Notes: generated from the sequence alone by a model not told the origin. A stretch of 64,000 bases of DNA from Phyllobacterium sp. OV277 (GCF_900104355.1 NZ_FNIY01000010.1:62001-126000), one strand, 5' to 3'; numbered from the stretch's first letter, positions 34,726 to 44,333 are shown. A program made the numbers and translations.

Positions 34726-35375
34726 CGGGTTGTGTCCTTCACCGCCTCAATCAGGCGGCCCAGCCGCGTTTCGACAACCACATCATCGAGCTTCATCGAT
34801 AGTTCCGATTGGTCAGATTGCGTGAAGGTGAACCGCATCAAATCGATATCAGGCCGATTGCGCAGGGGATCGATCAGATGTGCCGGGCCTGATATGTCAA
34901 TCATCACCCCTTCAAGCCCTTTGGTCAGGCGCTCGACTTCGGTTGTGAAACCGGTGATGGCACGTTCACGCAAATTCTTTTCAACCAATGGTGCAAGTAC
35001 AGTTGCAAGATTACTGGAAAGTTGTGCCGACACAGCCGCGAGCCCCTCTGCCAGCTGTTCAAACATGCGGTCGCCGATGCGCTGCATGAACTCGGCTTCC
35101 GCCGCCGCCAATTGCTCCAGAAAATCCCGCTCCAGCCGCAGCTTCTCAGCCTCAAAGAGCACGGAGGCTTCGGACTGACCCTCGGCGCGGCCAAGTTCAA
35201 AGGTTTCCTTGATCTTCAGCTCGATATCGATGAGTTCGACAACATCCTCAGGCGCAGCATCGCTGTCGAACGGTTCGGCGCGTTCGCGCGTGGCGGCCGC
35301 AAAGACCGTGATCCGGTCATCCGGTACGTGTTTTGGCGTGAAATCTGTAAGCACGCTGGCGATAGATCGTGCCAT
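34722..35375 (-). CDS. Candidate FliH (FliI-ATPase stator) between fliF and motB
   Basis: A 217-residue soluble protein with no named family by direct motif. The middle is a long charged helix (SEASVLFEAEKLRLERDFLEQL... to about residue 100), then a compact C-terminal domain (about 120-217) ending KLDDVVVETRLGRLIEAVKD. This layout of coiled coil plus E-subunit-like end (ETxxGxIDxxI in FliH) fits FliH. A fliH gene is otherwise missing from a cluster with fliI, fliG and fliF. It starts 1 base after fliF and overlaps motB by 4 bases. Confidence 0.5.
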   Translation of the reverse strand: MARSIASVLTDFTPKHVPDDRITVFAAATRERAEPFDSDAAPEDVVELIDIELKIKETFELGRAEGQSEASVLFEAEKLRLERDFLEQLAAAEAEFMQRIGDRMFEQLAEGLAAVSAQLSSNLATVLAPLVEKNLRERAITGFTTEVERLTKGLEGVMIDISGPAHLIDPLRNRPDIDLMRFTFTQSDQSELSMKLDDVVVETRLGRLIEAVKDTTR

Positions 35376-35376
35376 A

Positions 35377-37023
35377 TCAAGCTGCCTCGTGAACCCACTG
35401 TTTCAGGATCGCCGCTACGCGCTCTTCGTCCATCTCGATCATCTGTTCCAGCCGGTTCTGCGCTGGAACGCGCATGCGCCGCCGAAGCTCGCTCAGATCA
35501 TCATAAGGCAGGCTCTGGTCCGAATTGGTTGCCAAGGTCGGCTGGGGCCGTGACGTTGCGGTGAAATCGGGAACGGCGACATCTGTGCCCGCCACCAATT
35601 GCAACGCATCCTGGGGCTTGGCCATTTCGCGCATCAGCGGGCGCACGCCAAACCACAGGATCAGACCGACAGCGACGATCAGCGCCGCCGCGTTGACGAA
35701 GCTGCCCGCCTGCCGGAAAATGGTCTCTGACAGCGGCGTGGCGGTTGGTTGCAACTGCTCGTCAGTTGCTTCCATGAAGTTCAGCGCGGTCACTGTGATG
35801 ACATCCCCGCGCTTCTGGTCAAGACCGGCGGCGGTTGCCACCAGCTCGGTGATCTTGGCGATCTGCTGTTCGACGAACTTGTCAGGCACGGGCGTTACGC
35901 CTGCTGTTGCAAGCAACCGGGCCTGATCGATGACAACGGCAATCGACAGGCGCTTGATCTGGTAACTGTCGCTGACGGTCGAAATCGTCTTGGAGTTGAC
36001 CTCGTAATTGGTCAGTTCTTCGCGCTTGTCCGTCTTCTCCGTGGAGTTGTCACCATTCTTGCTCTGGATTTCCTCCTGCGGAATATTCTGTTCGACGCCA
36101 GTCGCGTTGTCGCTCTTTGAGTTCTTCGAATCGCCGCTTTCACGCACAACACGCACAGAACGTTCTACGCGTGATTCCGGATCGAAAACGGTCTCATTTG
36201 TCTGGCGCTTATCCGTATCAAGCGCCACCTGAACGCTGGTCTGGAAATGACCAATGCCCAGATAGGGCGCAAGCGCTTTGCGGATATTGTCATCGACGGA
36301 AGACGACACATTCTGTTCCAGGGTTGCCGACATCACCGCACCGGCATTGGAGCCATCATCCTTCGATGCGAGCAGGCGCCCATTTGTATCAAGCACAGTA
36401 ACTTCGGATGGTGTGAGCTGCGGAACGGCAGCGGCGACAAGCTGGCGGATGGACTGTGCCGATTCCATCGAGAACCCGCCTTCAGTACGGATCACCACGG
36501 AAGCGGACGGCGCCTGATCGCCACGGCGGAAACTGCCCTTCTCTGGCAAAACGATATGAACACGCGCCGCCTTGATGCCACGGATTGCCTGAATGGTCCG
36601 GGAAATCTCGCCTTCCAAGGCACGCACCCGGGTGATTTCCTGCATAAACGAGGTCAAACCGAGCGAGCCCATATTATCGAAAAGCTCGTAGCCAGCATTG
36701 TTGCTGGTCGGCAGACCTTTCTCAGCCAGATACATACGGGCCTGATCCGCCTTGCCAAACGGCACAAGCACTGACGTTCCGTCAGACTTCACATCAAAGG
36801 GTATACCTGCCTCACCCAGCGCCATGCCCATGCGGTTCACATCATCGCGGCTAAGACCCACATAGAGCGTCTCATATTGCGGGCGATTGAGGTAAACACT
36901 GGAAATAAGAATCGCGCTGAACAGCGTAATGCCAATAACGGCGAGCCCGATGAGCCGCCTTGCACCCAGCTTCTTCATGGCATCCAGAAACTGCCCGAAA
37001 GACTGTCTGATATTCTTTTCCAT
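35377..37023 (-). CDS. fliF: Flagellar MS-ring protein FliF
   Basis: A 548-residue inner-membrane protein from the ATG at 37023 (GGTGGG upstream); an in-frame ATG at 37047 adds 8 residues. It has an N-terminal helix (about 23-43), the YscJ/FliF ring-building motifs (YETLYVGLSRDDVNRMG, GNNAGYELFD-like NNAGYELFDNMGSLG, AARVHIVLPEKG), a second helix near 455-475, and a C-terminal tail that binds FliG (LSELRRRMRVPAQNRLEQM). It heads fliF-(fliH)-motB-motC-fliK-slt. In Brucella the fliF promoter is a reported target of FtcR. Confidence 0.94.
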   Translation of the reverse strand: MEKNIRQSFGQFLDAMKKLGARRLIGLAVIGITLFSAILISSVYLNRPQYETLYVGLSRDDVNRMGMALGEAGIPFDVKSDGTSVLVPFGKADQARMYLAEKGLPTSNNAGYELFDNMGSLGLTSFMQEITRVRALEGEISRTIQAIRGIKAARVHIVLPEKGSFRRGDQAPSASVVIRTEGGFSMESAQSIRQLVAAAVPQLTPSEVTVLDTNGRLLASKDDGSNAGAVMSATLEQNVSSSVDDNIRKALAPYLGIGHFQTSVQVALDTDKRQTNETVFDPESRVERSVRVVRESGDSKNSKSDNATGVEQNIPQEEIQSKNGDNSTEKTDKREELTNYEVNSKTISTVSDSYQIKRLSIAVVIDQARLLATAGVTPVPDKFVEQQIAKITELVATAAGLDQKRGDVITVTALNFMEATDEQLQPTATPLSETIFRQAGSFVNAAALIVAVGLILWFGVRPLMREMAKPQDALQLVAGTDVAVPDFTATSRPQPTLATNSDQSLPYDDLSELRRRMRVPAQNRLEQMIEMDEERVAAILKQWVHEAA

Positions 37024-37061
37024 TAATGCCCACCACGCTTGCGTCATCCGACCATAGAGGT

Positions 37062-37077
37062 CGAAGCTTGCGCGAAG
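37062..37077 (-). promoter_or_regulatory. Shared flagellar promoter motif, fliF copy
   Basis: CTTCGCGCAAGCTTCG on the minus strand, 38 bases upstream of the fliF ATG at 37023. It differs from the flhA copy by one base. ACCT and CTATGGTC follow. A second partial copy (ACGCAAGC) lies at 37036-37045. See the motif finding. Confidence 0.65.
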
Positions 37078-37089
37078 TTAGCCCCAATG

Positions 37090-37115
37090 AAAAAGGCCAC
37101 GCACGAGGCGTGGCC
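37090..37115 (-). terminator. Rho-independent terminator of fliC
   Basis: On the minus strand GGCCACGC, loop CTCGT, GCGTGGCC, followed by TTTTTC. It lies about 35 bases after the fliC stop and separates fliC from fliF. Confidence 0.9.
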
Positions 37116-37148
37116 CAAGTCAGAACTGATCCCGAAGGATCGTCACCC

Positions 37149-38099
37149 TTAGCCGCGGAACAGCTGCTGGATGCTCTGGTTGCTTGCATTGGCAATCGAC
37201 AGCGCCTGAACGCCGAGCTGCTGCTGAACCTGCAGAGCCGACAGACGAGCCGATTCCTTGTTCATGTCAGCATCAACGAGCGAGCCAATACCGCGATCAA
37301 CGGCGTCGGACAGGGCACTGATGAAGGACTTCTGTGTGTCGATACGGCTCTTGGCGGCACCGAGCTGCGAAGCACCGGAAGCAAGGCCTTTAACAGCAGC
37401 TTCAACACCAGTCAGGATATCGTCGAGCGCCTTGTTGTCGATGGTCGCACCGGAAACGTCGATCGTCAGGATCGAAGTCTGAGTGGTGGTGGCACCGGTC
37501 GCAGCTGGCGTTACGGCGAATTCCTTATCGAGAATGCCGGTCTTGCCTGTTGCAAGCGTATCGATCAGGCGGGTGTTCTTCAAAGCAACGTCGATTGATC
37601 CGGTTGTAACTGCACCGGTTGTTGCATTACGGTTGTACGAAGCAACAACGCTGAAGTTTGCAGTTGCAGGAACAGCATCATTGGTTGAGTCAGTGCTGAG
37701 AAGGTTGGAGCCGGCGTAAGAAGCGCCTGCATTTTCCTTCAGGGCGCTGATCGCAGCATTGATCGCTTCCTGGTTCTTCTTGCGGTCGTCAACGCTGGCG
37801 TTCTTGGAAGACAGGACCAGGTTCTTGATCGTGTTGACCGAGTCAATGGCCTTGTTCAAGGCAGCATAGGCGGTATCAACCTTGCCGCTGCCGAGACCAA
37901 GAGCGTCCTGAATAACGGAGTTTGCACCATTGTCTGAGCGCATGGTTGTAGCAATCGACCAATAAGCGGCGTTGTCAGAAGCTTCGGAAATCTTCAGGCC
38001 CGTAGCAATACGGTTCTGTGTAGTAGCAAGATTCTTGTTGGTAACAGACAGAGTCTGGAGTGCAGTCATTGCTGACGCATTGGTAAGAATGCTGGACAT
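37149..38099 (-). CDS. fliC: Flagellin FliC
   Basis: A 316-residue filament protein. It has the conserved flagellin ends: SSILTNASAMTALQTLSVTNKNL and QNRIATGLKISEASDNAAYW at the N-terminus, and LQVQQQLGVQALSIANASNQ at the C-terminus. The middle variable region is short. It lies alone, with its own terminator and 167-bp leader. AGGGGC precedes the ATG. It is the only flagellin gene in the window. Control by FtcR, FlaF and FlbT is expected from Brucella. Confidence 0.96.
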   Translation of the reverse strand: MSSILTNASAMTALQTLSVTNKNLATTQNRIATGLKISEASDNAAYWSIATTMRSDNGANSVIQDALGLGSGKVDTAYAALNKAIDSVNTIKNLVLSSKNASVDDRKKNQEAINAAISALKENAGASYAGSNLLSTDSTNDAVPATANFSVVASYNRNATTGAVTTGSIDVALKNTRLIDTLATGKTGILDKEFAVTPAATGATTTQTSILTIDVSGATIDNKALDDILTGVEAAVKGLASGASQLGAAKSRIDTQKSFISALSDAVDRGIGSLVDADMNKESARLSALQVQQQLGVQALSIANASNQSIQQLFRG

Positions 38100-38136
38100 G
38101 GAAAGCCCCTATAAAAGATACATGTGATGGGGACAT

Positions 38137-38153
38137 GTCGGATTAAAACCGAC
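38137..38153 (-). promoter_or_regulatory. Leader hairpin of fliC
   Basis: GTCGG and CCGAC pair around TTTTAAT in the fliC leader, about 40 bases before the start. FlbT is known to act on flagellin leaders in Caulobacter, so a regulatory leader is plausible. This link is inferred. Confidence 0.35.
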
Positions 38154-38266
38154 TTAACAGAGCGGCATGATGCCTGTAACCGAAGCGGTCACCTGTTATG
38201 GACGTTAGGACTACGACGTAAGTGTTACAGTTTCAATAACGTTCAGGATTAATTTTTTCTGCATGG

Positions 38267-39004
38267 TTACGAAAACGAACGTATCAGGCTGCCAACCAGA
38301 ATATTCCAGCCATCGATCAGCACAAAAAACAGAATCTTGAACGGCAGGGACAGCACTGTCGGCGGCAACATCATCATACCCATGGACATGGTGAGCGTGG
38401 CAACGATCAGATCAATCACCAGAAATGGCAGAACGATCAGAAAGCCGATTTCGAAGCCGCGGCGCAATTCGGAAATCATGAACGCCGGAACAAGAATACG
38501 CATGTCGACGGCCTCATTGGCCTTGGTGCGGAAAGATTCGTCCGCCAGATCCTCGAATAGCCGCAAATCCTTGTCACGCACCTGCCGCAGCATGAATTCG
38601 CGGAACGGCGTGGTGATTTCGCGGATCGCCACATCCTGCGTGATCTGGTTATTAACGAGCGGCTGCACACCATTTTGCCATGCCCGGTCAAACACCGGCG
38701 CCATGACATAGAACGTCATGAACAGCGCAAGGCTGATCATGACAAGATTGGCAGGCGTTGTCTGCAGGCCGAGGCCAGCACGCAACATGGAAAAGGCAAT
38801 GGCAAAGCGGGTAAAGCTCGTCGCCATGATGAGAATGCCGGGCGCAATGGAAAGCACCGTGAGCACTGCCAGCATCTGGATGATCTGGCCACTGGTGGAG
38901 GCGCTGCCCTGCGGGATCAAGCCATCGAGGAGCGAGGGCGTTTGCGCCATGGCGGTTCCGCCAAGAACAAGCAACAGCAGCGGTGTGAGAAGACGTCGTT
39001 TCAT
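38267..39004 (-). CDS. fliP: Flagellar export gate protein FliP
   Basis: A 245-residue inner-membrane protein with signal-like N-terminus and four helices. The FliP signatures are present: IAPGILIMATSFTRFAIAFS, then PANLVMISLALFMTFYVMAP and GFLIVLPFLVIDLIVATLTM with SMGMMMLPP. It forms the core of the export gate with FliQ and FliR. It overlaps fliL by 4 bases and is the last gene of the flgB operon. Confidence 0.95.
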   Translation of the reverse strand: MKRRLLTPLLLLVLGGTAMAQTPSLLDGLIPQGSASTSGQIIQMLAVLTVLSIAPGILIMATSFTRFAIAFSMLRAGLGLQTTPANLVMISLALFMTFYVMAPVFDRAWQNGVQPLVNNQITQDVAIREITTPFREFMLRQVRDKDLRLFEDLADESFRTKANEAVDMRILVPAFMISELRRGFEIGFLIVLPFLVIDLIVATLTMSMGMMMLPPTVLSLPFKILFFVLIDGWNILVGSLIRSFS

Positions 39005-39489
39005 TCCATCACCAATGCCCAGATATAGACTTTTTCGACCTTGCCTTCGGAGCGCATGCGCGCCCTCTCCTGCAGATCCATACGCAGATATTCAAGCCCA
39101 GCCGCCCCGCGCAATTGCATGAGGTTTACGGTTCGCAGGAACGCCATGAAATCACCGGCAATCGTTGCTGCCAGTTCGTCGGATATTTTTTCGCCGGGTT
39201 TTGCCACAACGCCCGCTTCCAGCCTGATCCAGACATCCTGCGGGATTTTCACATTGGTGAGGATCGGCTTGAGTGCAACAACAGTGCCTGATGGCATATC
39301 TGCTGACACTGGACGGGACTTGTCACCGGATACCGCGCTCTGTCCCGAAGGGACATTCAGCCCAAGCTGAGAGCCAAGAAACCAGCCGCCAGCCGCCGCG
39401 ATCAGGGTCAGCACCACCACCGCAGCAATCAGCGCCACGCTGGACGGTGCTTTTGATTGAGGTGTTGTGTCTTCGGCGAGCGTACTCAT
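39001..39489 (-). CDS. fliL: Flagellar basal body protein FliL
   Basis: A 162-residue protein with one membrane helix (about 19-41) and a periplasmic FliL domain (KPILTNVKIPQDVWIRLEAGVV, then AGDFMAFLRTVNLMQLRGAAGLEYLR). It surrounds the MotAB stator and supports torque. It overlaps fliP and follows flgH by 5 bases. Confidence 0.9.
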   Translation of the reverse strand: MSTLAEDTTPQSKAPSSVALIAAVVVLTLIAAAGGWFLGSQLGLNVPSGQSAVSGDKSRPVSADMPSGTVVALKPILTNVKIPQDVWIRLEAGVVAKPGEKISDELAATIAGDFMAFLRTVNLMQLRGAAGLEYLRMDLQERARMRSEGKVEKVYIWALVME

Positions 39490-39494
39490 ATCAT

Positions 39495-40208
39495 TCAGAT
39501 CGGCGACACGGTGTCGAGGACCTGCTGGCCCCAGGCTGGTTGTTGTGTTTCACTCTGACGGCCACGACCGCCATAGGAGATGCGCGCTTCGGCGATCTTC
39601 TCATAGGAGATAATGTTGTCGCCCGAAATGTCACGCGGACGCACAACACCCGCAACATTCAGCACACGCAACTCGTAGTTGACGCGGACTTCCTGTGAAC
39701 CACGGATGACCAGATTGCCATTCGGCAGAATATTGGTGACAATGGCCGCAACCTTCAGCACGATCTTTTCCGACCGTTCGATCTTGCCTTCGCCCTTGGT
39801 GCGGCTGTCTGAATTCAGGTCGAGATTTCCACCGATATTGCCTGCGGTAAACCCACTGCCGCTGACATCGCCCTTACCACCATAGACCGAAGAGGCAACA
39901 CGGGAACGGCTGTTCTTATTGTCAAATTTCGCTTCTTCATTGATCGCGATACTGACCGTCAGCACATCACCCGGATTGGTCGCGCGCGGATCACGGAAGA
40001 AGCCAGCTGCACGGTCCTGCCACAGAGAATAGCGCTTTGGCTGCGGCTGGGTCGGATAGTAGGACGGATCGGAGACACTGAATGTCTGGCCGACACCGGC
40101 GCCCACCGGCGACATTTGCGGTGCGCGGTTCAAATCGCGAAAATTATCGGCACATCCCGAGATGGTGACAACACTGGCGATGGCAAGCAGGGATGCCGCT
40201 TTTTTCAT
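39495..40208 (-). CDS. flgH: Flagellar L-ring lipoprotein FlgH
   Basis: A 237-residue lipoprotein: the lipobox TISGC places the acylated Cys at 19. The FlgH domain follows (LTVSIAINEEAKFDNKNSR, RGSQEVRVNYELRVLNVAGVV, RPRDISGDNIISYEKIAEARI). It forms the outer-membrane bushing of the basal body. It overlaps motE by 4 bases. Confidence 0.93.
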   Translation of the reverse strand: MKKAASLLAIASVVTISGCADNFRDLNRAPQMSPVGAGVGQTFSVSDPSYYPTQPQPKRYSLWQDRAAGFFRDPRATNPGDVLTVSIAINEEAKFDNKNSRSRVASSVYGGKGDVSGSGFTAGNIGGNLDLNSDSRTKGEGKIERSEKIVLKVAAIVTNILPNGNLVIRGSQEVRVNYELRVLNVAGVVRPRDISGDNIISYEKIAEARISYGGRGRQSETQQPAWGQQVLDTVSPI

Positions 40209-40708
40209 TGCGCGGTTCTTTCTTTATTTGTGACCACGCGCGATCCAACGATCACACGAGCAAGCCGGGAGGATTTCTCCGGCGGCATTTCATTCAGGAT
40301 AACGCTGGAGACACGAGGATTGAGCTTCAACAACAACGCCGCGGCGGCTTCATCGCCCATCAGCGCCATCTGCGCAGCGGCAGCGTCTGGACGCATCTTC
40401 GAAATGATGCCAACAAGCGAATCCTCGGCCTTGTCGATAAATTCATCACGGCGTTTCAGCCAGACCTCATATTCCTTGCGCTTGGCTTCCAGTTCCTGAA
40501 TGCGACTGTCGATATCCGCCCGAAGCTGCTCAAGCTCCCGCGTCTGCATGGCATAGCGCGCATCCGTGGCCTTGTCGGTGATATTGGTGCAATAGCGGTC
40601 AATTTCCTGCCCGGTCTCATCCTTGGGCGCCGCGTCCTGCGCCCAACCGAAGGACGGCGTGGCAAGCATTGCGACGACAAGGAAGCCGATTTTCCTACCT
40701 ATACTCAT
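40205..40708 (-). CDS. motE: Motility protein MotE (MotC partner)
   Basis: A 167-residue periplasmic protein with a signal peptide (about 1-23, ending FGWA), a central coiled coil (MQTRELEQLRADIDSRIQELEAKRKE) and a short MgtE-like helical end (GIISKMRPDAAAAQMALMGDEAAAALLLKL). In Sinorhizobium MotE acts as a chaperone for MotC. It lies between flgI and flgH with 4-base overlaps on both sides, the same order as in rhizobia. Confidence 0.85.
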   Translation of the reverse strand: MSIGRKIGFLVVAMLATPSFGWAQDAAPKDETGQEIDRYCTNITDKATDARYAMQTRELEQLRADIDSRIQELEAKRKEYEVWLKRRDEFIDKAEDSLVGIISKMRPDAAAAQMALMGDEAAAALLLKLNPRVSSVILNEMPPEKSSRLARVIVGSRVVTNKERTAQ

Positions 40709-41925
40709 TGGACCACCAGTTCCGCGTGCAATGCGCCCGCTGTCTTGATGCCCTGGAGGATGGCAATGATACCCTGCGGCTTCACGCCGATCTGGTTGAG
40801 GCCCTTGACGAGACTTTCGAGATCCGTACCGCCAAGAACACCAAGTTTGGAAGTCTGCTGAACCTGAATATTCGTGTTCGGTTCAACGGCAGTCACGCCG
40901 TCGCTGAAAGGCTCTGGTTGAATGACTGTCGGTGTCTCGGTTACGCGAACAGACAGGCTGCCATGACTGATGGCGACACGCGATATCCGGACTTTCTCGC
41001 CAATGACAACCGTTCCGGTGCGCTCGTCAACAACGACGCGGGCAACTTCATCGGTTGGTACAGGCAGTCCTTCGATTTCGGCCAGAAAGCGCGCCGCTGT
41101 CATGTTTTTCGGCTTGCGCAGACGGATCGACTTTGCGTCACGCTCCTTGGCAACCGGCTGGTTGTAACGCCGTTTGGCAAAGGCGTTGATTGTATCGGTG
41201 ATGCGAACAACGGTGGTAAAATCGGGCTGACGCAACTCGACGACAAGCTCGCCCTCCTGGCCAAAATTGCCCGCGACTTCCTTCTCGACCAAAGCACCAT
41301 TGGGAATACGGCCACTGGTGGGAACGCCCTGCGTGACTTTTGCCGCATCGCCCGAAGCGGTAAAGCCTGAAACAATCATATTGCCTTGCGCCGCCGCATA
41401 GACCTGCCCATCAGCACCTGCCAATGGCGTCATGACGAGTGTGCCACCCGACAGCGATGTCGCATCGCCAAGCGAGGAAACCGTCACGTCGATACGCGAT
41501 CCGCGCCCGGCAAAGGGCGGCAGATTGGCGGTGACGATAACAGCGGCAATATTCTTGGCGCGCGAAGTACCTGCGGGTGGACTGATGCCGAGATTATCCA
41601 GCATGGCGCGCATGGATTGCTCCGTGAACGGGGCATTGCGCAGACTGTCGCCCGAGCCATTCAGCCCGATAACGAGACCGTAACCGACAAGCTGGTTTTC
41701 GCGCACACCCTGAATGGCGGCGATATCCTTGAGCCGGGCAATAGCGCCACCATCACCGAGAGGCGAGGCCGGGCCACCCCAGCGCCCCTCATCCACCTCT
41801 TTCTGCCAGGCGGCCTGTGCCTGCCCAACGGTCTTGTAACCCTTGTCTTTGGGAGAGGATTCGCCCGCGTGGAGCGCGGACGTTACAAAGAAGGCAAGCA
41901 ATGCTATTGCGACGCGCCTGATCAT
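40705..41925 (-). CDS. flgI: Flagellar P-ring protein FlgI
   Basis: A 406-residue periplasmic protein. A signal peptide covers about 1-20. Signatures include RLKDIAAIQGVRENQLVGYGLVIGLNGSGDSL and the conserved MLDNLGISPP, KNIAAVIVTANLPPFA, GSRIDVTVSSLGDATSL. It forms the bushing of the rod in the peptidoglycan layer. It overlaps flgA and motE by 4 bases each. Confidence 0.95.
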   Translation of the reverse strand: MIRRVAIALLAFFVTSALHAGESSPKDKGYKTVGQAQAAWQKEVDEGRWGGPASPLGDGGAIARLKDIAAIQGVRENQLVGYGLVIGLNGSGDSLRNAPFTEQSMRAMLDNLGISPPAGTSRAKNIAAVIVTANLPPFAGRGSRIDVTVSSLGDATSLSGGTLVMTPLAGADGQVYAAAQGNMIVSGFTASGDAAKVTQGVPTSGRIPNGALVEKEVAGNFGQEGELVVELRQPDFTTVVRITDTINAFAKRRYNQPVAKERDAKSIRLRKPKNMTAARFLAEIEGLPVPTDEVARVVVDERTGTVVIGEKVRISRVAISHGSLSVRVTETPTVIQPEPFSDGVTAVEPNTNIQVQQTSKLGVLGGTDLESLVKGLNQIGVKPQGIIAILQGIKTAGALHAELVVQ

Positions 41926-42407
41926 TGCATGCCCACCTGAATGCGCCCGTCCGCAAGGATGGTGCCCGATACGGTGATACCGCTGTCGAGATTGCGTACC
42001 TTGATGAAATCGCCAACACGGCCTGCTTCCAGCGGTGTCCCCCGCGCCGTGATCACCAGCGCACCCGTATCGAAGACAAGCACTGCCGGAACCCCGCGCT
42101 GGACCATATCAGGCTCATTGACTGCGGTCAGAAGGATCGGCTGGCCCGGCAGCAATGTGCGGCGTGATATCTTGCCGACGAGCTGGTCTGATGAAAGGAC
42201 ATATTGTGCGGCGGCACTGGCACGGATGGTAAAATACTTCTCGGTCAAACCGGCATTGCCGATGGTCTGTCCGGGATAGATGATCTGCGATGGCACAAGA
42301 AATGCGATCCGTTCGGCGCGGGCGGCAACGGAAAAGACCAGCGCGCACAGGCAAAGTGCCAGCACGCGAATGGTCCAGTTTCCAATGATCTTTGCCGCCG
42401 TCATCAT
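41922..42407 (-). CDS. flgA: Flagellar P-ring assembly chaperone FlgA
   Basis: A 161-residue periplasmic protein with a signal peptide (about 1-31). The SAF-type C-terminal domain shows RTLLPGQPILLTAVNEPDMVQRG and EAGRVGDFIKVRNLDSGITVSG. It helps FlgI polymerise. Another start codon lies directly after the first (MM). It overlaps flgI by 4 bases and follows flgG by 5 bases. Confidence 0.9.
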   Translation of the reverse strand: MMTAAKIIGNWTIRVLALCLCALVFSVAARAERIAFLVPSQIIYPGQTIGNAGLTEKYFTIRASAAAQYVLSSDQLVGKISRRTLLPGQPILLTAVNEPDMVQRGVPAVLVFDTGALVITARGTPLEAGRVGDFIKVRNLDSGITVSGTILADGRIQVGMQ

Positions 42408-42412
42408 TATCC

Positions 42413-43201
42413 TCAGCGCAGGTTCTTCGATACAACAGACGCCATTTCATCGGCTGCCTGAATGACTTTCGAATTCATTTCATAGGCACGCTGGGCCGTG
42501 ATCAGATCGGTGATTTCCTTGACCGGATCGACGTTGGAGTTTTCCAGATACGCCTGCTTCAGCGTGGCAAAACCCGGATCACCGGGGACACCAACAACCG
42601 GATCGCCCGATGCATCGGTCTGCTTGTACAGATTGTCGCCGAGCGGTTCGAGACCGGCCTCATTGGCAAAATTGGCAATGGTCAGCTGGCCCAGATTAAC
42701 AGGTGGTGTCTGGTTAGACAGTTTTGCAAAAACCTGACCGGACTCGCTGATCGTGACCTCCAGAGCATCCGTCGGCACGACAATATTGGGCTCGACCAGA
42801 TTGCCGTTCAATGTCACCAGCTGCCCCGTTGCATTGGTGTTGAACGCACCAGCGCGGGTATAGAGTATTTCACCGGCAGTGTTCTGAATCTGGAACCAGC
42901 CGCGCCCCTTCAGCGCCACGTCAAACGGATTTCCCGTCTGGTTGAGGCCGCCCTGAAGATGCAGGTTGCGAACAGCCGATGTCTGCACGCCAAGCCCGAC
43001 CATCGCGCCTTCAGGGATGATGTTCTGGTTGGCCATATTGGGCACACCGGCACTGCGCTCGGTCTGATACAACAAATCCGAGAATTCAGCCTTTGCGCGC
43101 TTGAACCCGGTCGTGTTGATATTGGCGATGTTGTTGGCAATCACTTCCAGATTGAGCTGCTGGGCATTCATGCCTGTCGCCGCGATGGTGAGCGCTTTCA
43201 T
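42413..43201 (-). CDS. flgG: Flagellar distal rod protein FlgG
   Basis: A 262-residue rod protein. The N-terminal motif [25 protein letters not shown] is full length, and [25 protein letters not shown] marks the C-terminus. Length equals the family norm (about 260). It follows fliE by 9 bases. Confidence 0.96.
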   Translation of the reverse strand: MKALTIAATGMNAQQLNLEVIANNIANINTTGFKRAKAEFSDLLYQTERSAGVPNMANQNIIPEGAMVGLGVQTSAVRNLHLQGGLNQTGNPFDVALKGRGWFQIQNTAGEILYTRAGAFNTNATGQLVTLNGNLVEPNIVVPTDALEVTISESGQVFAKLSNQTPPVNLGQLTIANFANEAGLEPLGDNLYKQTDASGDPVVGVPGDPGFATLKQAYLENSNVDPVKEITDLITAQRAYEMNSKVIQAADEMASVVSKNLR

Positions 43202-43210
43202 TGTGATTCC

Positions 43211-43528
43211 TTAAATCGGCATACGGCTGATTTCGAGATAGGCCTGGACGATCTTGTCGCGGATGGCGATGGCCGTCTGGAGTGATTTTTCGGCATCCAT
43301 GACCGCGTTGACCACATCGCGCGTCGGCACGTCGCCGGTCATGCTCTTGAGCGAAACCGCCTCGGCATTTTGAAGCTTGCCGCTAAGCTGCGACAGGACA
43401 TTGTCGAAGGAAGGCTGGCCGGTTGCTGCCGCAGGCGAAGATGCGCCCGGCATGGATGTCTGGTTGACAGTTTCCGACAACTTGGAAAGAGCGTTGCGGG
43501 TGGAAACACTGAGAAGCTGGTCTATCAT
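43211..43528 (-). CDS. fliE: MS ring-rod adaptor FliE
   Basis: A 105-residue protein. [67 protein letters not shown] shows the FliE pattern, ending in the typical [10 protein letters not shown]. It links the MS ring to the rod. Its ATG shares one base with the flgC stop. Confidence 0.92.
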   Translation of the reverse strand: MIDQLLSVSTRNALSKLSETVNQTSMPGASSPAAATGQPSFDNVLSQLSGKLQNAEAVSLKSMTGDVPTRDVVNAVMDAEKSLQTAIAIRDKIVQAYLEISRMPI

Positions 43529-43947
43529 CAGGAATTCCTTAGGAGATCGACGGTCATGGCAATCAGCTCGCGTGCTTGCTTGACGACCTGGAGATTGGCT
43601 TCATAGGAGCGGTTGGCTTCACGCATATCAGCCATTTCAACAACCATGTTGACGTTGGGATATTTGACCATGCCCTTGGCATCGGCTGCCGGATGGCTTG
43701 GATCATATTCTTCGGTGAAGGCTGATACGTCGTGGCCGACCTCGGCGATGCGCACGGTTTCAACGCCGCTGCCGCGATCAAGTTCGGTGGCAAAGGATAC
43801 AGTCTTGCGGCGAAAGGGATCACTGCCGGCCGTCTTGCCTGTTGATTGGGCGTTGGCCAAATTCTCGGACACAATGCGCAAACGCGTCGATTGAGCGTTG
43901 AGGCCTGATGCGGCAACCTTGAGAGCAGCCTGTAGCGGATCGGACAT
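43528..43947 (-). CDS. flgC: Proximal rod protein FlgC
   Basis: A 139-residue rod protein with [30 protein letters not shown] at the N-terminus and [23 protein letters not shown] at the C-terminus. Length fits FlgC (about 134-139). It lies 5 bases after flgB. Confidence 0.95.
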   Translation of the reverse strand: MSDPLQAALKVAASGLNAQSTRLRIVSENLANAQSTGKTAGSDPFRRKTVSFATELDRGSGVETVRIAEVGHDVSAFTEEYDPSHPAADAKGMVKYPNVNMVVEMADMREANRSYEANLQVVKQARELIAMTVDLLRNS

Positions 43948-43952
43948 CTGGT

Positions 43953-44333
43953 TCAGCCCTTCACTGCCGACAGCATCATGCGGTGAAAAGCTTTCACGAT
44001 GCTGGTGTTGAGGGCAAATTCACGGTTGATCTCGCCTGATTTGACCATCTCGCCTTCAAGGCTGACAGTATTCTTCGAATGGTTCTGCTCGGTCACATCA
44101 TCCTTGCGCAGGGCAGTCGCAGCGATACCGGATGCGTTGATTTCAAGGTGTTTGGAGTTGGTCGCTGCCATGGTCAGCTGAGTCTGCTCCAGCACATCCA
44201 TGAAAGGCTCGACATCACGCGCCTTGAAGCCCGGCGTATTGGCATTGGCGACATTCCCAGCAACAGCAGCCTGCCGCACGGACAGCCACTCAGCCTGACG
44301 TGATGCCAATTCGAACAGATGAATCCCCTGCAT
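43953..44333 (-). CDS. flgB: Proximal rod protein FlgB
   Basis: A 126-residue rod protein with [36 protein letters not shown] at the N-terminus and [22 protein letters not shown] at the C-terminus. The ATG at 44333 gives the usual length; an upstream in-frame ATG at 44357 adds 8 residues. It begins the long operon flgB-flgC-fliE-flgG-flgA-flgI-motE-flgH-fliL-fliP, in which genes mostly overlap by 1-4 bases. Confidence 0.93.
   Translation of the reverse strand: MQGIHLFELASRQAEWLSVRQAAVAGNVANANTPGFKARDVEPFMDVLEQTQLTMAATNSKHLEINASGIAATALRKDDVTEQNHSKNTVSLEGEMVKSGEINREFALNTSIVKAFHRMMLSAVKG

Noticed and set aside
37250-37720. Long plus-strand frames opposite fliC
   Set aside because: Antisense frames opened by the codon bias of fliC; fliC itself is certain. 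The same holds for many frames opposite the other flagellar genes.
38100-38266. A copy of the shared flagellar motif before fliC
   Set aside because: No segment reaches the core TTCRCGCAAG; the nearest look-alikes share only a few bases.
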